Notes: a model not told the origin generated them from the letters alone. 64,000 nt of DNA from Blasia pusilla (GCA_050084515.1 CM114274.1:2914001-2978000); one strand, 5' to 3'. Positions 23,696 to 36,985 are shown, numbered from the stretch's first letter. Made by a program: numbers and translations.

Positions 23696-25969
23696 CTCTC
23701 TCCTTATCTCTTTGCTCTTTCTAGTATCACCGCAATAAAAACTCAACATTCTCCATCCCAACATACTACAATGCAATCTACCACTTTGTTCCCTCCCTAT
23801 GCAATAGCAACACTCTCTTATCTGGTTATCTATCCCTTCTTATATGCAAGAGGATCACATGAAGGCTTTCATTACAACTCTGAGCACCAAGAAATTCATT
23901 GTGGACCTTCTCTTATATGCAATCTCTTCTCTTCCCTTGATAGTCTTTCTTCCTTGACACTTTCTACTACGCGCTCAACAAATCCATATATGCATGTGCG
24001 CTTTCCCCTCCTCCTAAACCTTGATTTTTGCGCCAATCCTACACACGTTTGATGTAGTGTAATAATGTTGATGTGGCCACTATATAATCCTACTATGTGG
24101 CCATGTAAGCCTTCTTAATTGCCAAGCAATATAAACGTGAGTAATTATTTATCTCATCAGTCATTTCTCAAGCTTGGCTAAGAAGTCTTCTTCTTTTTTC
24201 CTCTCCATGACTAGTTGTACGACTACATATAACTCAACAACATTAGTTATGACTCAAAGAAGCATTCAATCTTCATTCACGAAAATGGGTATTTCCTTCT
24301 TATGAATTAGCAATTATAGAAACCATATATGAAACCACTCAAAACAAAATTTGCCCATGCAATAGTCGCTAGTACCAAACGATAACAAATAAATCTATTG
24401 GAGGAAAAAATCATCCCCGCTTCATGAAGAAAAACCCAGATCAACGTACATAACATCTTCCAAACTCAACCGCTCTAGGTAGCCAAGAAACAAATTAGGA
24501 AAATTGATCTTCCAAAAATTGCCACCTATACAAGAGGATAATTCATAATTATTCATCATAGGGAAAAAATATCCAACACATTGATAACATTTCCTTATCA
24601 ATATACGCACCCTCTTACAAGTTCAATCCTTTTAGGCTTGGTTGATTTTTAAAATTTGGACGTCTGCTTCCACTTTTCAAATATGGCCTTCATACTCGCA
24701 GTAAAAGGATAATTAACATAAGTTTTGCAATACTCCCTAGCTAAAGTTTGTTTGTGAATGACGTCAAGTTCCTCAAGGGGGAACGATGGTCAAATCTCTA
24801 CATTTGGCGTTATGGCCAAACTTTGCACTCATATTAGTCTCTCTTGTGGAATAGTCCCCTTCATCTCGACCAAGCTAGTTGCCATCCATTTTCGGCGTCT
24901 ACCATTAACAATCCCTAATTATTAGCATTGAAGGCAATAAGTAACTCATGTTGAAAATATGACAAAGACGAAGCTCAACATGGCATCAATTTTTGCTTAT
25001 GCACATAACGATCATCCACATCTGCCTTCTCTTTCATTATCTGATGGCTTATGAAATTGCGTTATGTTAGTGGAATGGAAATCAACATTTGATAAAAGTA
25101 ATTAATAAAGATGTGATAATCAACCAAGAAAAAATATGGATTGGCATGGCGAAGAGGTGTACTAGGCGCAATTCATTCCCTAGGGCCATTTAGGGAATAA
25201 TAGGCATGGTTGCAAGGAAACGGACAAGTCTAAGCATCTCTATGGACATGCCATCGGCCCACATGCATGACTAGGTTCTTCAAGAATCCTCATCACTTGC
25301 GTAAGAGCAAGGCAAGGGGGCAAGATGTGGGTTTAGAAGGGCATGGGTCTGGTGGAAGAAGGCGGTGGTGGGAGCACATGAAGGGATGGGATGTGAGCAT
25401 GGGGACGAGTTGGTGTGGGTGGGGGAAGTGGGTAGGCAAGGATGTGGGATGCGGGAAATATATCCTACATGTATATGTTCGTCCCTATGACAAACATAAG
25501 TTGACGAACATGAACTTTGTTAGCGTGAAACCTTGGTAATACTGCATTTCAATTATCCTATGTAAGGGAGAAGTTTTGGGATGCATTGAATTACTATCCA
25601 ATATTTTATAATTTTATAAAAAAACTAAAATATTTTGAAGTTTAGAAAAGGAAAAAATCCTCTCCCAAACTTCAATCCTAAATCAACCTTTTTTTTTGAA
25701 AAAATGACGTACCCAATGCAAAGAGATACTCATTCTCCAAATGAGATTCAATTAACCATAGAGTTTGGGAGTGATGAAGACTTGCGTGGGCTAACTTTGG
25801 GTAGCCCTAATAGAACTACTCAAATCTTGCATTATAAAGTCAAAAATTATGTTCACTTAAGACATTGTAGGATCCCTATCGTAATTGGGAATAGCTTTGG
25901 AATTTTCAACTCTAAGCATCATTGTACCCTTATTAACAATATTCCGAGTTGTTTATGACATTTTCGAGA
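23696..25969. other. no gene recognised
   Basis: AT-rich DNA. The GC-rich patch at 25270-25450 gives a Gly/Trp-rich open frame without recognisable domain, so I do not call it a gene. Confidence 0.4.
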
Positions 25970-26316
25970 TTGAGTCTTTATGACAAGTTGGGAAAGAGAT
26001 TTTGGGATCTTCCCAAGGCTATAAGAGAGGGAGAAATGTCTTTCTCAAGCCATCTTTGTTATTTTGGGCCTCTGGGCTTTGTGTGTGGTAGGTAGTAGGG
26101 TGCTACTTCCCGGATTCTCACCTAATAGAAGGTGGATGTGGCTCCATATGTCGATGTAGATTTGATAGTGGAGTTGGCCGTGTAAGTTGGTTTTACTTCA
26201 ATTTTGTTGGTGTAATCTCAATGTACATGCATGAGTTCATTTTGGTATCTGTGTGGATCTACTTGTGTGTTGGGAACATGGGTGTTGTATGGTGTGGATG
26301 TGTGTGTGCACAATAC
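25970..26316 (+). repeat. terminal-repeat (A-B) remnant related to elements I and II
   Basis: Read on the plus strand it follows the order of element II's A2-B2 (minus-strand sense): GGCTATAAGAGAGGG (TATA region), AGGGTGCTA..CCGGATTCT, TCGATGTAGATT, then the B-like tail ending GTGTGCACAATACA. A and B are contiguous, as expected if recombination left a solo terminal repeat. The left edge is uncertain. Confidence 0.6.
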
Positions 26317-26816
26317 AATAAAAAAAATATGAAACCCTCTTTGTGACACTATACAAGCCCTAATAGCTCTTATTTGGAACTTGCTCCTTATTGTGGTAAG
26401 TTTTTGTCGCCCTTCTCTTATCATATTTGAAATGCTTACATATATATTTTTATTTAGAGCATATTATGGTCATGTTTTACATGAAAATGACCATAAGAAG
26501 ATGATCTTCAATCCCATATTATTATTTTTCAACATTATGGATACATTGGGTGTCCTTTTTTGTCTTTTCTTATTACTAAGACATATTTGTAATTTTTTTT
26601 CTTACTTGTATGGCATTATTCTCATACGTCCAAAGATACAAGGATCATCATAAAAAAATCATTATGATTGGTAAAATGCCATAAATTTCTGATTAAATCC
26701 TAGATTCATAAAGCTAGGATTAAGAAATACTCTTCAAATAAGTTTAACACATCATAAATCCTCAAGTGTGGTGATTTTGCATTGGTAAGGGATATTAAGT
26801 GTAATGATTTTGAAGA

Positions 26817-27695
26817 GTGTTACTATCAATCTTTTTTTTTTCAAGTCCTTCTACTCATAGAAAGCCAAAGATTGAGTGGACTAAAAAGAATGAGAGACTT
26901 TTCCTTGATTTGTATGAATATTGCTATTTTAGCTGTTTTAACGAAGGCAATGTGAGTCAATATCATCATTCCCTTCTTGCAATTTGTATGAACAAAAATA
27001 TCAATGCTAACCTTGTGAACCCACCATAGAAGCCTCACACTTTTAGAAATAAATTTCATGGCCTAGTACAAGTGTGAGAAAGTGAATCAAGGTCAAATCA
27101 ATGTTGAACCAATGCAAGTGATTGGGAGTATTACTCTCAAATTCATAAGATGAAGGGTCTATCATCGCAAGAATTTCAGATACCAGATGAATGTGATGGT
27201 GTTCATGATGATCATGAGTTTTAATACCCGGAGAATTTTTTTAATTTAAGTGAAGAAGAGTTTCAAAATATTTGGACTCAACCATTATTTGTTGATATTG
27301 TAAGCAAGGAGAATAAGATACATATAAGTCCAAAAAGTGATCCACCAATGCTATCACCAGAAGTGGATCTAATAGAAATGGATTGACCTAACATATTTGT
27401 CACAAGTTCAACTAAAATTTCATCAATCATTGAGAGTCCGAGAAGCAGAGCATGCTCTCAACCAAACGTACAAAAAAGACCAAAAAGAAGAAGAGGAAGT
27501 CACAAGTATCAAGTGAGAGTATTATGCATTCAATGAATTCCTTTATTCAAGTTTATTAAAGATATAAGTAAGAAGAGGCCAAAAAAGAAGACAAGAAGTT
27601 AGAACGTATGTCTTGAATGTTTGAACTTCGACGCATGGAGCTTGAGTTGGAGAGAGAGAAGCTCAATAAATCATCATCTACTCCCACCAATACTT
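26817..27695 (+). pseudogene. Myb/SANT-like protein remnant of a PIF/Harbinger-type element
   Basis: The frame begins near IEWTKKNERLFLDLYEY and continues with NLVNPP..PHTFRNKFHGL, the pattern of the Myb/SANT-like DNA-binding domain found in many plant transposon-associated proteins. Downstream text after several stops ends in a charged helix (FELRRMELELEREKLN). A similar C-terminus recurs at 28534-28830. In PIF/Harbinger elements such a protein assists the transposase. It is broken by multiple stops and one or more frame shifts. Confidence 0.5.
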
Positions 27696-28430
27696 AAATT
27701 TGAGAAAGTACAATAAATTTTTTCAATATATATAATGGTTGAAGTAAGCATATGTATCATAGAAATGTTTGAATAATCTGGTCCGTGTTGATTTACGTTT
27801 GTCCTTCTTACCTCAATTGTAGAACGTGTAAGTAAATGGAGAACTCTGACATTCAATCTCTCATCCATACTATTCATATCATGCAGTAAGGGATCTTCGT
27901 GGAGGATAACAAAGTTATGCAAGGCTCCACATGCAAAAGTTACTTTTAAAGTAGATCTACTTTTAAAGCGCATTAGACAATCTCTCATAACCATCCATCT
28001 ATCTTTTACGTGGTTGAAAAGAATTCTCTACAGTTACTCTTGCCTTTGAAGTTTATTGATTAAAGATGTTTTGTATTGGATCTCCTTAATGTGAATGTTG
28101 ATGGAATCACTTCAGTAACCATGGTAGAAGTGGATAGGCTATATCCCCAAATACTATAGGGGGTATAACTTATTCATCTCCATCTCCAAGTGGCAAAGTA
28201 ATTTTTGGTTAAGTAAGAGCTTATTGATTTTCAATATATTGAAAAATAATGGATTATCTTAAATGCGTAGTGTTGTGAGTGGAGCCTGATATGGTACAAC
28301 ATAAATACCAACACTTTAGATAGGTATCACAAGTGCCTTGGAGAAGCATTGAATAATCATAACAGTGATTCCTATAGTGCTTGAGGAAGAATTTCATTGG
28401 AGGTTTAACTTTGAGTTTGATGTGAGACCC
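27674..28430 (-). pseudogene. PIF/Harbinger-like transposase remnant, copy 1
   Basis: Minus-strand text includes GDIAYPLLPW (near 28107-28137), a hallmark of the Harbinger DDE transposase, and the C-terminal FACGALHNFVI (near 27900-27935), equivalent to the family's ACCxLHN motif. Many stops. It converges with the Myb/SANT-like remnant, as in intact elements of this type. Confidence 0.6.
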
Positions 28431-28438
28431 ACCAGGGT

Positions 28439-28613
28439 CTCGGACTTTGTTCGGTAGGTGAAGCTTGACTAGAACTCATATTCGATGTGTGGGCTCGAAG
28501 TACGCCTATTGGTTCATATGATTCGAAGTATGGGTGTGGGTTCAAAGTATAGGCATACTTCGAACCCACACATCGAATATAAGTTCCAATGAAGCTTCAC
28601 AACAAAGTTCGAG
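28439..28613. repeat. foldback with ~65-70-bp arms between the two Harbinger remnants
   Basis: The left arm (28439-28509, begins CTCGGACTTTGTT) and right arm (28549-28613, ends AAAGTTCGAG) are imperfect reverse complements around a ~39-bp spacer. The right arm overlaps the Myb/SANT-like coding remnant, so the left arm looks like an inverted duplicate of it. Confidence 0.75.
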
Positions 28614-28830
28614 AAGCAAAGCATGTTCTCGACCCAGGGTTGCAAGACAACCAAACAAAAAAAGAAAGTCGAGAAATACAAGTGACGATATTCCGCAATC
28701 AATGAATACCTTTATTCAAGTTTTGAAGGTGACAAGTAAAAAGAAAGCCCAACAAGAGGATAAGAAATTTGAGCTAATGTCTCAAATGTTCGAACTTTGC
28801 CGTATGGAGCTTTAGTTGGAGGGACAAAAG
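28534..28830 (+). pseudogene. second Myb/SANT-like C-terminal remnant
   Basis: A 93-residue frame with QSMNTFIQVLK and FELMSQMFELCRMEL closely follows the text at 27460-27690. The N-terminal DNA-binding part is missing. Confidence 0.5.
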
Positions 28831-28859
28831 TGAGATGGACAATCATAAACAACATCTAC

Positions 28860-29970
28860 TTATGAAAAATAAGTATGTATGATCTACCTCAAGTTCTATC
28901 TGCGCTTAAGTAAGAATATGTGTCACAAAACTCTTTAAATAATGTTGCTTGCATTATTCACCTGAGATTGTTTCTCTCCTCTTAGATGCACTTCCAAGTT
29001 CTGATTGGATAATTCCACCATTCATCATCTCATCCAATGGATTGATGTCTTTCGATAAGGTCTCTACATGAAGGAAATTGTTTTTTTATGCAAAACACCA
29101 CATACGAGTATCACTTTATAAACTATTTTTAGAGATATTGGATAATCACATAGAATTTTCCATCTTCCTTTCATATGACCAAAAGCATTTTATATTGTTA
29201 CTCTTTCCTCTTATGTATGTCTATCAAATATGTTTTCCAATGGATTGCCTTGATGTAGGTGTCGATGGAAACACTTTAGTAGCTATGGTCATAGGGGATA
29301 AGCGATATCACCAGGTATTATGGGTCAAATGACTTGAACGTCTCTATGTTCAAGTGGCAATGTGGTTTCAGGTTGAGAAAGGATATATTTCTCATAAATG
29401 CATTGAAACACTATGGATTGCCTTAAATGTGCAACATCATGAGAGGACCCGAGCTTAGTATGAAGTAAGTTCCAAAACTTCAGATCGGCATCACATATAG
29501 CTCATAGAAGCAGCGAAGAATCAGAGTGGCGATTCTTATAGTGCTCTGGGAAATATTTCATAGCAAGTTTGAATCTAAGTTTGATGTAAGATCCATCTAT
29601 GGCTCATATGATTTATGAAACTCCACAAATTCCTTTGTATTTGCACATTTGTTCAATCATTTCATCAATTGTTGGCCATCTAACATATTTAGCATGCAAT
29701 TAATATCTACTCGTTAGAATGCTAATAAGAATGGATGTGTATTTTTCAATTCTTGATTTTCCAATCCCCATATACGTCACTCAAAATTCGGAGTGGTGGA
29801 TTATGGGCGAATTGATAGATAACTACCGCAACACACTTTGCTATCTTAACTCTTTTTCTCACTCTCTCTCACGTTGGCATAGGTGACATCAATGGTTCAA
29901 TCACATCTACTAGTTTTTGGAAATTTTTAGGAGATATTTTGTATCGACTTCTCATGTGAGTGTAAGGAAA
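28860..29970 (-). pseudogene. PIF/Harbinger-like transposase remnant, copy 2
   Basis: Minus-strand pieces include a GSSHDVAHLRQSIVF-like stretch and PGDIAYPL, in the same order as copy 1. Several stops and frame shifts. Copies 1 and 2 lie head to tail about 1.2 kb apart. Confidence 0.5.
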
Positions 29971-30504
29971 ATTATCATAATAAGTCCAAACCTCCTAATG
30001 AATGACCTCCCACCATGTGAATTATCTTAGTACTACCCAAAATTCTCTTCCTCCTTGATTAATTTTGATGCCACTCTCGACCATGAAATAAAATATAAAC
30101 TAATTTTGAATATCAACTTCCATTATCCACTCATAAAAGTAAGGAGTTCAATTTCCCACCAAATATTTTTCTTTCAAAAAATATGCACAAAATAATTCAA
30201 GAATATTCAAAATGATAATTAAAATAATCTCTAAGAATGCTATTTCGTGTGTCTACCCTAAATGATTATAATTCGTTTACTACGACCCTTGTAATAAGTC
30301 GACTCCTAACACATAAATGCAAAATGTAAAATATTCTTGACAGTTTTCAATCATGGATATGAATGTTTTAAGGGTAGGATGTTTCCATCATGTTAGTCTT
30401 GACATTCTCGTTAATAGAGAATTATTTCTAGCCTTGTTCCATGCGTCTAAGTTAGTCCGACAATAGTCCAAACATACCAACTTCCAAACATATTTGTTAC
30501 TCTA

Positions 30505-30948
30505 AACCCGATACTCGTTTGGGTCTCTACCCTAAATTCCTTCCTTCCCCTCCATTACTGATTTAAAAAAAATAAATATATATTATAATTTGAGGAAGGG
30601 GGTATTACTTTATTTAGTAGGTCTCTTCCATAAGAAGTGAAGCCCTCCTTTAAAAGGAAGTCTCTTCTAAAATAGCACGAACACTTGAAAATAGTGGATG
30701 AAATTGATATCCAATGATGATCTCGCCAATCATTTTTTATATTTCAAATTTGATAAATAACGTTCCCAATAATATATTTGCCAATTCAACAATAATCCAA
30801 AATTCATTTGTGCATAGTCCGGACACCAACTAATTTTTTTAACTTAAAAAAACTAGTTGAAGGACGAAGGCAAATGATCTCCGAACCCTATACTCGTTTG
30901 GGTGTGTACCCTAAATTCCTTCCTTCCCCTCCACTACTGAAAAAATAT
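30505..30948. repeat. pair of ~65-70-bp direct repeats 380 bp apart
   Basis: A segment containing ATACTCGTTTGGGT and CCCTAAATTCCTTCC occurs at about 30505-30576 and again at 30884-30948. The DNA between is AT-rich and non-coding. Could be a local duplication or the edges of an unidentified insertion. Confidence 0.7.
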
Positions 30949-31836
30949 TAAATTTTATTATTATTATTTAAAGACGGAGGCAAATGAGCCGCACGCGTTC
31001 GGTTGGCCTCAACCGGAACGGCTCCGGTTGTAATCCGAGCCGGCGAAAGGCGCCCACCTCACTCATTTACCAGACGGAGGCTTACCGGCGCCGAGCGGGC
31101 TACGCCGTTACCACTCACGACGGGAGTGGTAACGGAGGCGGCGCTCGGTGCCGGTTCCGGCGTCCGAGGCAGGCAAAGCAGGACAGTTCCTCTTTTCCTT
31201 TCCTTGGGAACGAAACGAAAGCGCAGTCCGGACTCCGGAAGCTCTGGAGAAACGACATCCGCCTCCCACCGCCGCAAAGTGCTACCTACTCTCGATCGCA
31301 CTGGATCGTCGTCGTCTTCACAGAGAAGATTCTGCCTTAGATGCCCATGTGCGATGCACCGTAGTAAATAGTACAGGCGGGGAGTATACAGGTTCGTACT
31401 GAGATGCGGTCTTGCGGAGATTTGAGGGCCTCCAATGTGAGGCTGCCAACCGAGACACTATCCTATCTTTCGTGATCTCCTCGAGTAGCAGCCCGTATCG
31501 ATGATCTCGCCGCTAAGAGTCCGCTGCACTGCGCTGGGATCTCCTCCCTTTGGGCTGTGCTGGGACCTGAAGGTTCCTGTTGTTCTCCGCACTCGCAGCG
31601 CTGGAGTCGTGTTTGTGCCTAGGCGATTCTGGGCCTCAGGTGCCGTACTCGGTGGAGATTTGATCTGGCCGCATTTAGGGCCCTTTCGCCGGGCATGTGT
31701 GTGACAGGTTCGTGGAACTCTACAGGGAAACGTACCCGACTGACGAGAGCAGGTGCGTTGAGTGCAGGACGCGCGTAGCGTTTGCGGCGAGGAACGGAAT
31801 CGATCTATGTTTTTGGGTTGAAGCTCGGCGTCGACG
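30949..31836. other. upstream region and leader of CAS
   Basis: Base composition changes sharply near 30980 from AT-rich repeats to GC-rich DNA leading into CAS. Overlapping open frames in three registers have no recognised domain, so I read this as promoter and leader. Confidence 0.45.
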
Positions 31837-33380
31837 ATGTTGCAATCTCTGCAGATGGCGAGTGCGACCGTGGTCGGATCCACGGTTGCAGTTGCGGGAG
31901 CAGGTTTGAATAAGCGGATGTCGGAGAAGCTTTTTGTGCATGGCGCTCCTCTGCTAACCACCCTCAGGAAGTCGAAACTGGTCAGCCAGAACAAGGGGTG
32001 TTTTTCCGTGAGTGCGAAGGCAGATGGGATTGACGACCAAGCTAAAGTGCCAGCTGCTGCTGCTTTCACAAGCTCATTGCTGATTTTCCTGGCGAAGGCG
32101 AGATCCGCTCACGCTCTGACCAAACAGGATATCGAAGATTTGCTGACCTCAGCGGAGGACATTTCACAGCAGGTTTTTCAAACGGGAAGTTCCGTTGTCG
32201 AGACAGCGCAGGGTGTTTTTGACAAGGTAAGCGAAGCCAGTTTTTGTGAGATTCAAGCGACTGACAAGTTTCGTGGACGGACGGTACCCCTGTGTTCCTC
32301 CTTCCGTTCCCCTGTTGTACTCTACGGAAAACTAAGCCAGATTAGTTTGCCAGATTGAGCTAGTTCCCATAGTAGATTGTAAAGTTGTGAAGATTCTGCC
32401 ATAGCAATTCGCAAAATATCTTACGCTTATTGTCTGGTGAGGGGGGAGCAGGTTCAGGCAGATGTCTCACTCGGAAATCTGATTCCAAACTGAATGCGAA
32501 TCCTGTGACTTGTCAGGTGTTCACGACAGTGAAGCCCGGAATCGATGTCGCTGCGCCCTACGTTCAGAAGACGACCGAAACCGTCTCGAAGTACGCAGCA
32601 CCTCTTGCTTCGGATGTCGCGAGAGAAGCACAGAAGGCCTTGCTCAGTGCCGGAGTAGATACCGAACCAGCTTTGGAGGTTGCCAAGTCTGCGGCACAAC
32701 AATCATCCAAGTTCATCGAGGGAGCTGCACCGTTCGGCTCAAATCTGCTGAATCAGGCGTTGGCTGCCGATCCCGTGTTTCTCGCTGAAGTCGCGGGAGG
32801 TCTCCTTCTGGTGTACTGGTTCTCTCCATCCCTGTTCTCATACCTGGGCACCGCTGCGAGAGGTTATGCAGGAGATTTGACAGCCGCTCAAGCTCTAGAT
32901 TTTCTCTTGAATCAGGACTGCACTCTGATCGACATTCGCTCAGAGAGGGAGAAGGAGAAATCAGGCGTGCCCAGCCTACCGAACAACTCCAAGAACAAGT
33001 ATGTGCCAATTCCAGTGGAGGAGTTCCCCAACAAGATCAGAAGTCAGCTCCGAAACTCGCGCAAAGTTGAGGCCGAAGTGGCCGCCCTCAAGATCGCTTC
33101 TCTGAGAAGGCTCAACAAAGGGTCGAAGATTGTGATTATGGACGAATCCGGGGATGTCGCCAAGACCGTGGCTCGATGCCTCGTCACCCAGGGCTTCAAG
33201 AATGCTTGGGTTGTCCTGGACGGATTCAAAGGAGGCAGAGGATGGGTTCAGAGTCGCTTGGGAACCGATAGCTATGGCATGTCCTTCGCAGAAATTCTCT
33301 CTCCGTCCAGGATCATTCCTGCCAAGTTCGGTACAACGAGTAGTACCCGCCGCCTCCTCCCTGGTGGTGCCGACGACTAG
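31837..33380 (+). CDS. CAS: chloroplast calcium-sensing protein CAS (thylakoid, rhodanese-like domain)
   Basis: Exons 31837-32226 and 32517-33380 join ..GVFDK to VFTTVKPG.. across a phase-0 GT..AG intron, giving 417 residues. The N-terminus is Ser/Ala/Lys-rich and fits a plastid transit peptide. An Ala/Val-rich lumenal-type stretch follows, then one membrane span (about 218-241, AGGLLLVYWFSPSLF), then a rhodanese-like domain (about 250-375: LTAAQALDFLL, CTLIDIRSE, KNAWVVLDGFKGG). The loop that carries the catalytic cysteine in active rhodaneses reads VIMDESGD, so the fold is probably non-catalytic. CAS is a thylakoid protein that shapes stomatal and photoprotective Ca2+ responses and is a substrate of the state-transition kinase STN8 in Arabidopsis. 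The start at 31837 is the first ATG; a second at 31855 is possible. Confidence 0.9.
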
Positions 33381-36191
33381 GCTGAGGAAGCATCGGAGAC
33401 GACTTCGATAAGATGTTTGCGCTTCTCCTCGGAGCTGCTGCCATGATGTACCACTTGTAGATTAACTGGATGACAGGCGTTCGTAGAGGCTATGGCGTAC
33501 CACTTGTAGATTACTTAGACGATAGACTCTCTTAGAAGCGATTGATTGCCTTCCATTGTAGGCACGAATTAGGACTCCTTCGAATAGTCATAGAGATTGT
33601 TAGGTCCAAAGGCTCTGATTGGAGAATCGAGTTCGCAGTGACCTGCTCTGTTCATCATCACAACTTTAGTGGACTTTTGAACTCACTACGATATCGCGGT
33701 CGGATTCTCGCCGATGGTGCCGAACTCCAAAGCAGACTATTCCACAGATTTTCTGCGCAGACATGGAAACCCTCCGCCTTGGATCGCTGCAAAATTTGGC
33801 AGTTTAGAAAGGGTACGCGATACATACATGGATCGCAAACGGGGGTGGAACTGGGACACTCTCATCTGAAGCAGTCCTCTTGGTTCCTGTAGAGGCGTAG
33901 AGCAATTAACCTCCCTCGCTGCAGTCTGTTGGAGCGGGCTGTCGACTCTGCCTGTTTATTATCTCCAAAAGACATCCGAAGAACCTTAGGGCCCTGAAAC
34001 TGATCCGAATTTCATCACACCCCTGAACAATGATCCCACTTTCCACTCCTCCCAAGTCCAATTCCGCCGATCGGCTCTCAAGAATGGTAGGTAGATACTA
34101 GTGGCATGTGATACCGATGCGACTTGACTAGTTCCCCTTCGCTTTACCCTCATCGTGCAGGAGAGTGTCGTTGCGAATCATCATCACGAGAATTTAACGC
34201 AGGAACGTGAATCATGTCGCGTTCCTGTACACTTGAAACGGCGATGTGCACCCATTTTTTAAGCGGAGGCCAGTGCCGACAAGCAACACGATTCTCTGAT
34301 TTAAAACTGGAAATCCCCAGACTCACACAGGTGTCTTGTTCGGTGGAGGATTAAAACTGACGTCGTCGCAGCGTTTCCACAGGACAACGATTCTTGCAAT
34401 CATCCTGTTTCCGCCGAGGCAACGCCAGAAAGTTCCATCTGCGTGTGTAATCCCAGTCCCACTTGACGCAGCTGGTGGACCCTGTTTCCATGTCCACACC
34501 ATCACTTGGCACGCCTGAATCGACCACAACGGTCCGTGTCCAAACTCGGGAAGCACTTCAGTCCAAGAGTTCCAAAAGAGGCGGCCATCCCGCCGATCGG
34601 CGCCCGTGCGATTTCATCCGCTCTGTCCTGCCCGCCGGCCCTCAGCGCGGCGAAAGGCATCAAAAGGTCGCGCCTTTGAATGGAGTTTAGCAGGGGCCAT
34701 TCCCGTTATTTGCCGAACTCCCTTCTGTACACCACACAGTATTTTGTCATTTTACGAGGGAAGAAAAATTGTCTTGTCTGCATCATGGATTTCGCGTTTC
34801 CTCCGCACAACCCGAGAGGCACAGTTAGTGATTGCCATGCTTCTTTAATTAATTGTAGGCACACTGTAGGGGGCCGTTTTCGGTGTAGTTGCTATTTTTT
34901 TACTAGATTTTTTTCTTCCCATGGATGGCCCATGGTCATATATAACTTAGGTTCTCATCATCCTTTTTTAAACTTCCGCGGGTTTTCGATTGCAGATGGA
35001 TGGAAAGTTGTTGACTCGTGATTCCTTAGTCCGGAATAGACTAGTCGGTGCATGGGTGAAAGAGAACCCAAGGAGACAAAATTTGTGCGTTTAAGAGGAC
35101 CTTGTATGCTTTGTTTCATAGACGCACGCACATGTCAATTACCTAGAGGTCAAAACGAGATAGAGGAGAATTGGCAACCCTATAAGGCCACTCTCCCATT
35201 GGAATATAGATTAAGCGGGCGCGAGGCTCTACACTAATATACTTTACCACTTCTAGAAGAGACTCTCTAACTCTAGTAATCTCCAAGAGATTTCAAATGT
35301 GAATTAATGACATTAGTGGGCAGCATGTGTAATGCACGAGAATGAAGGTATTAATTATGTTGCACACAAAATCTATTTCCTGCGCTCCACAGAGGGAAAT
35401 ATTTTCTTACTGCCCGTAGGACAGAAAACATTTTCTTGTTGTCCCGTTGGCACATGTCAAGCAAAAAGTTGTTTGCAGATCAATAAGGCACTCTCCAATA
35501 ATGTTAAAGATTGTGCTAGCAAATGACTTGTTGGAAAGCATGTTCGAACTTGTATATGCAAACAATAATATGTAGCCTAAGAAAATTAGAATATGCATGT
35601 CCCATACGTGAGAAGTTAAAATGCATCTATGATTTAGTTAATGTTTAGATTTTAGACCGCCAACCATGTATTGAATGGGATCTCATTAGATTTAGAGAAG
35701 TGAATCTCATTCCCAATGAAAGCCTTAATGGTCTAAATAGTATAGATGTAAATCATCACTCGTTTGGCTCGTCCAAAAAAACTCCAAAAATCACTTGCCC
35801 AAAAATGAGAGGGAAGTGTAGAGTGTGTTAGCATGCACGAAAATCTAGGGTTGAAAATTTAACAAACACATGTTTTTAAAGAGGATGTTAAGAGATGGTG
35901 ATACAACTAAAGAACCCCCAACCCAAAACGGGTTAGAGGTACGCTGATAAAACTATATCATTATAAAATGAAGAAACCCTCTTGTGTATCGACATGTTAC
36001 TGAAGATTCCCCCTTTCGAAACCACAACGAAAAATAGAGAAGATTGGTGAGCTCCCATATTTTATGTGCTACCTCTCAAGAGTGCTTGGTGACAACCTCA
36101 ATCGAAATGATATCAATAAAGCCATTGGAAAGACGAGGACTTCTGACACCATAAGCTTTGGGAGCATAATTAAAATACAACTATTTAACCC
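33381..36191. other. CAS 3' flank, then no gene recognised
   Basis: The first few hundred bases should contain the CAS 3' untranslated region. Beyond that, frames at 34.3-35.2 kb and 35.3-35.6 kb are short and lack recognisable domains. AT-rich DNA leads up to the right end of element II at 36192. Confidence 0.4.
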
Positions 36192-36769
36192 TGTCGTGCG
36201 CATACATATCGCTACACCACATAACATACATCGCTGGTCACATCTACACCACATAACACCAATCTTCCCCACATACAGGTAGCTCCACACATGTATAGAA
36301 ATCAACTCATACATATACATGGAGATCACACAACTCTTTATTCTCATGTAAAAATAAAGAGTAGTAAAAACGGTACACCCAGCCTAAAACTCAACTCCTC
36401 AATCTACATCGGCATATCGAGCCTCGTCCATCCTGCGCTATCAAGGAATCCGTACGCTAGCACCCTAGTCTTATCTCACACACATACAAGAGAGGTGCTC
36501 CAATGGCCCAACATGAGAAAGATGGCTTGGGAAAGCCACCTTCCTTCCTGTTGTGCGGACATGTTACCAGGGGCGGGTGACCTGGTCAACAAGTCACTGG
36601 GCTGTGAAAGACCTCAACATGAAAGTTCTCAAAAACGACGTTCCTAACACAATGGACTTATCCTCAACCTCATCCGACACAGTGGGACAAAGTTACACTC
36701 AAGATAGTCCGTTGGCTCCTATGCCCTATCCACGATAGATCTCGGCCTATCGGCTACTTAGATGTGACA
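36192..36769 (-). repeat. right terminal repeat A2-B2 of element II
   Basis: A2 (36769-36335) aligns with A1 (46561-46074) over its full length apart from a changed arm of the internal inverted repeat. B2 (36334-36192) repeats B1 and ends GCGCACGACA. Confidence 0.85.
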
Positions 36770-36771
36770 GT

Positions 36772-36945
36772 TGTTGTGCACATACATATCGCTACACAAC
36801 ATACATCGCTGGTCACATCTACACCACACAACACCGATCTTCCCCACACACGGGTAGATCCACACATGTACAGAAATCAACTCATACATATACATGGAGA
36901 TCACACAACCGCCTCCCTAGCTGGCAGTGGGATCCCCCTAACTCA
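36772..36945 (-). repeat. internal repeat B1 and preceding purine tract of element II
   Basis: B1 (36909-36772) matches B2 almost throughout, with a 4-bp deletion. Upstream on the minus strand lie GAGTTAGGGGGATCC and AGCTAGGGAGGCGG, a purine-rich tract where plus-strand priming would be expected. Two bases separate B1 from A2. Confidence 0.78.
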
Positions 36946-36985
36946 AGATAGAAAATATCACATCTCTCTGACATGACCTACTACC

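Noticed and set aside
30984-31402. Overlapping open frames of 80-122 residues upstream of CAS
   Set aside because: Three frames are open at once in GC-rich DNA with no recognisable domain; better read as promoter and leader.
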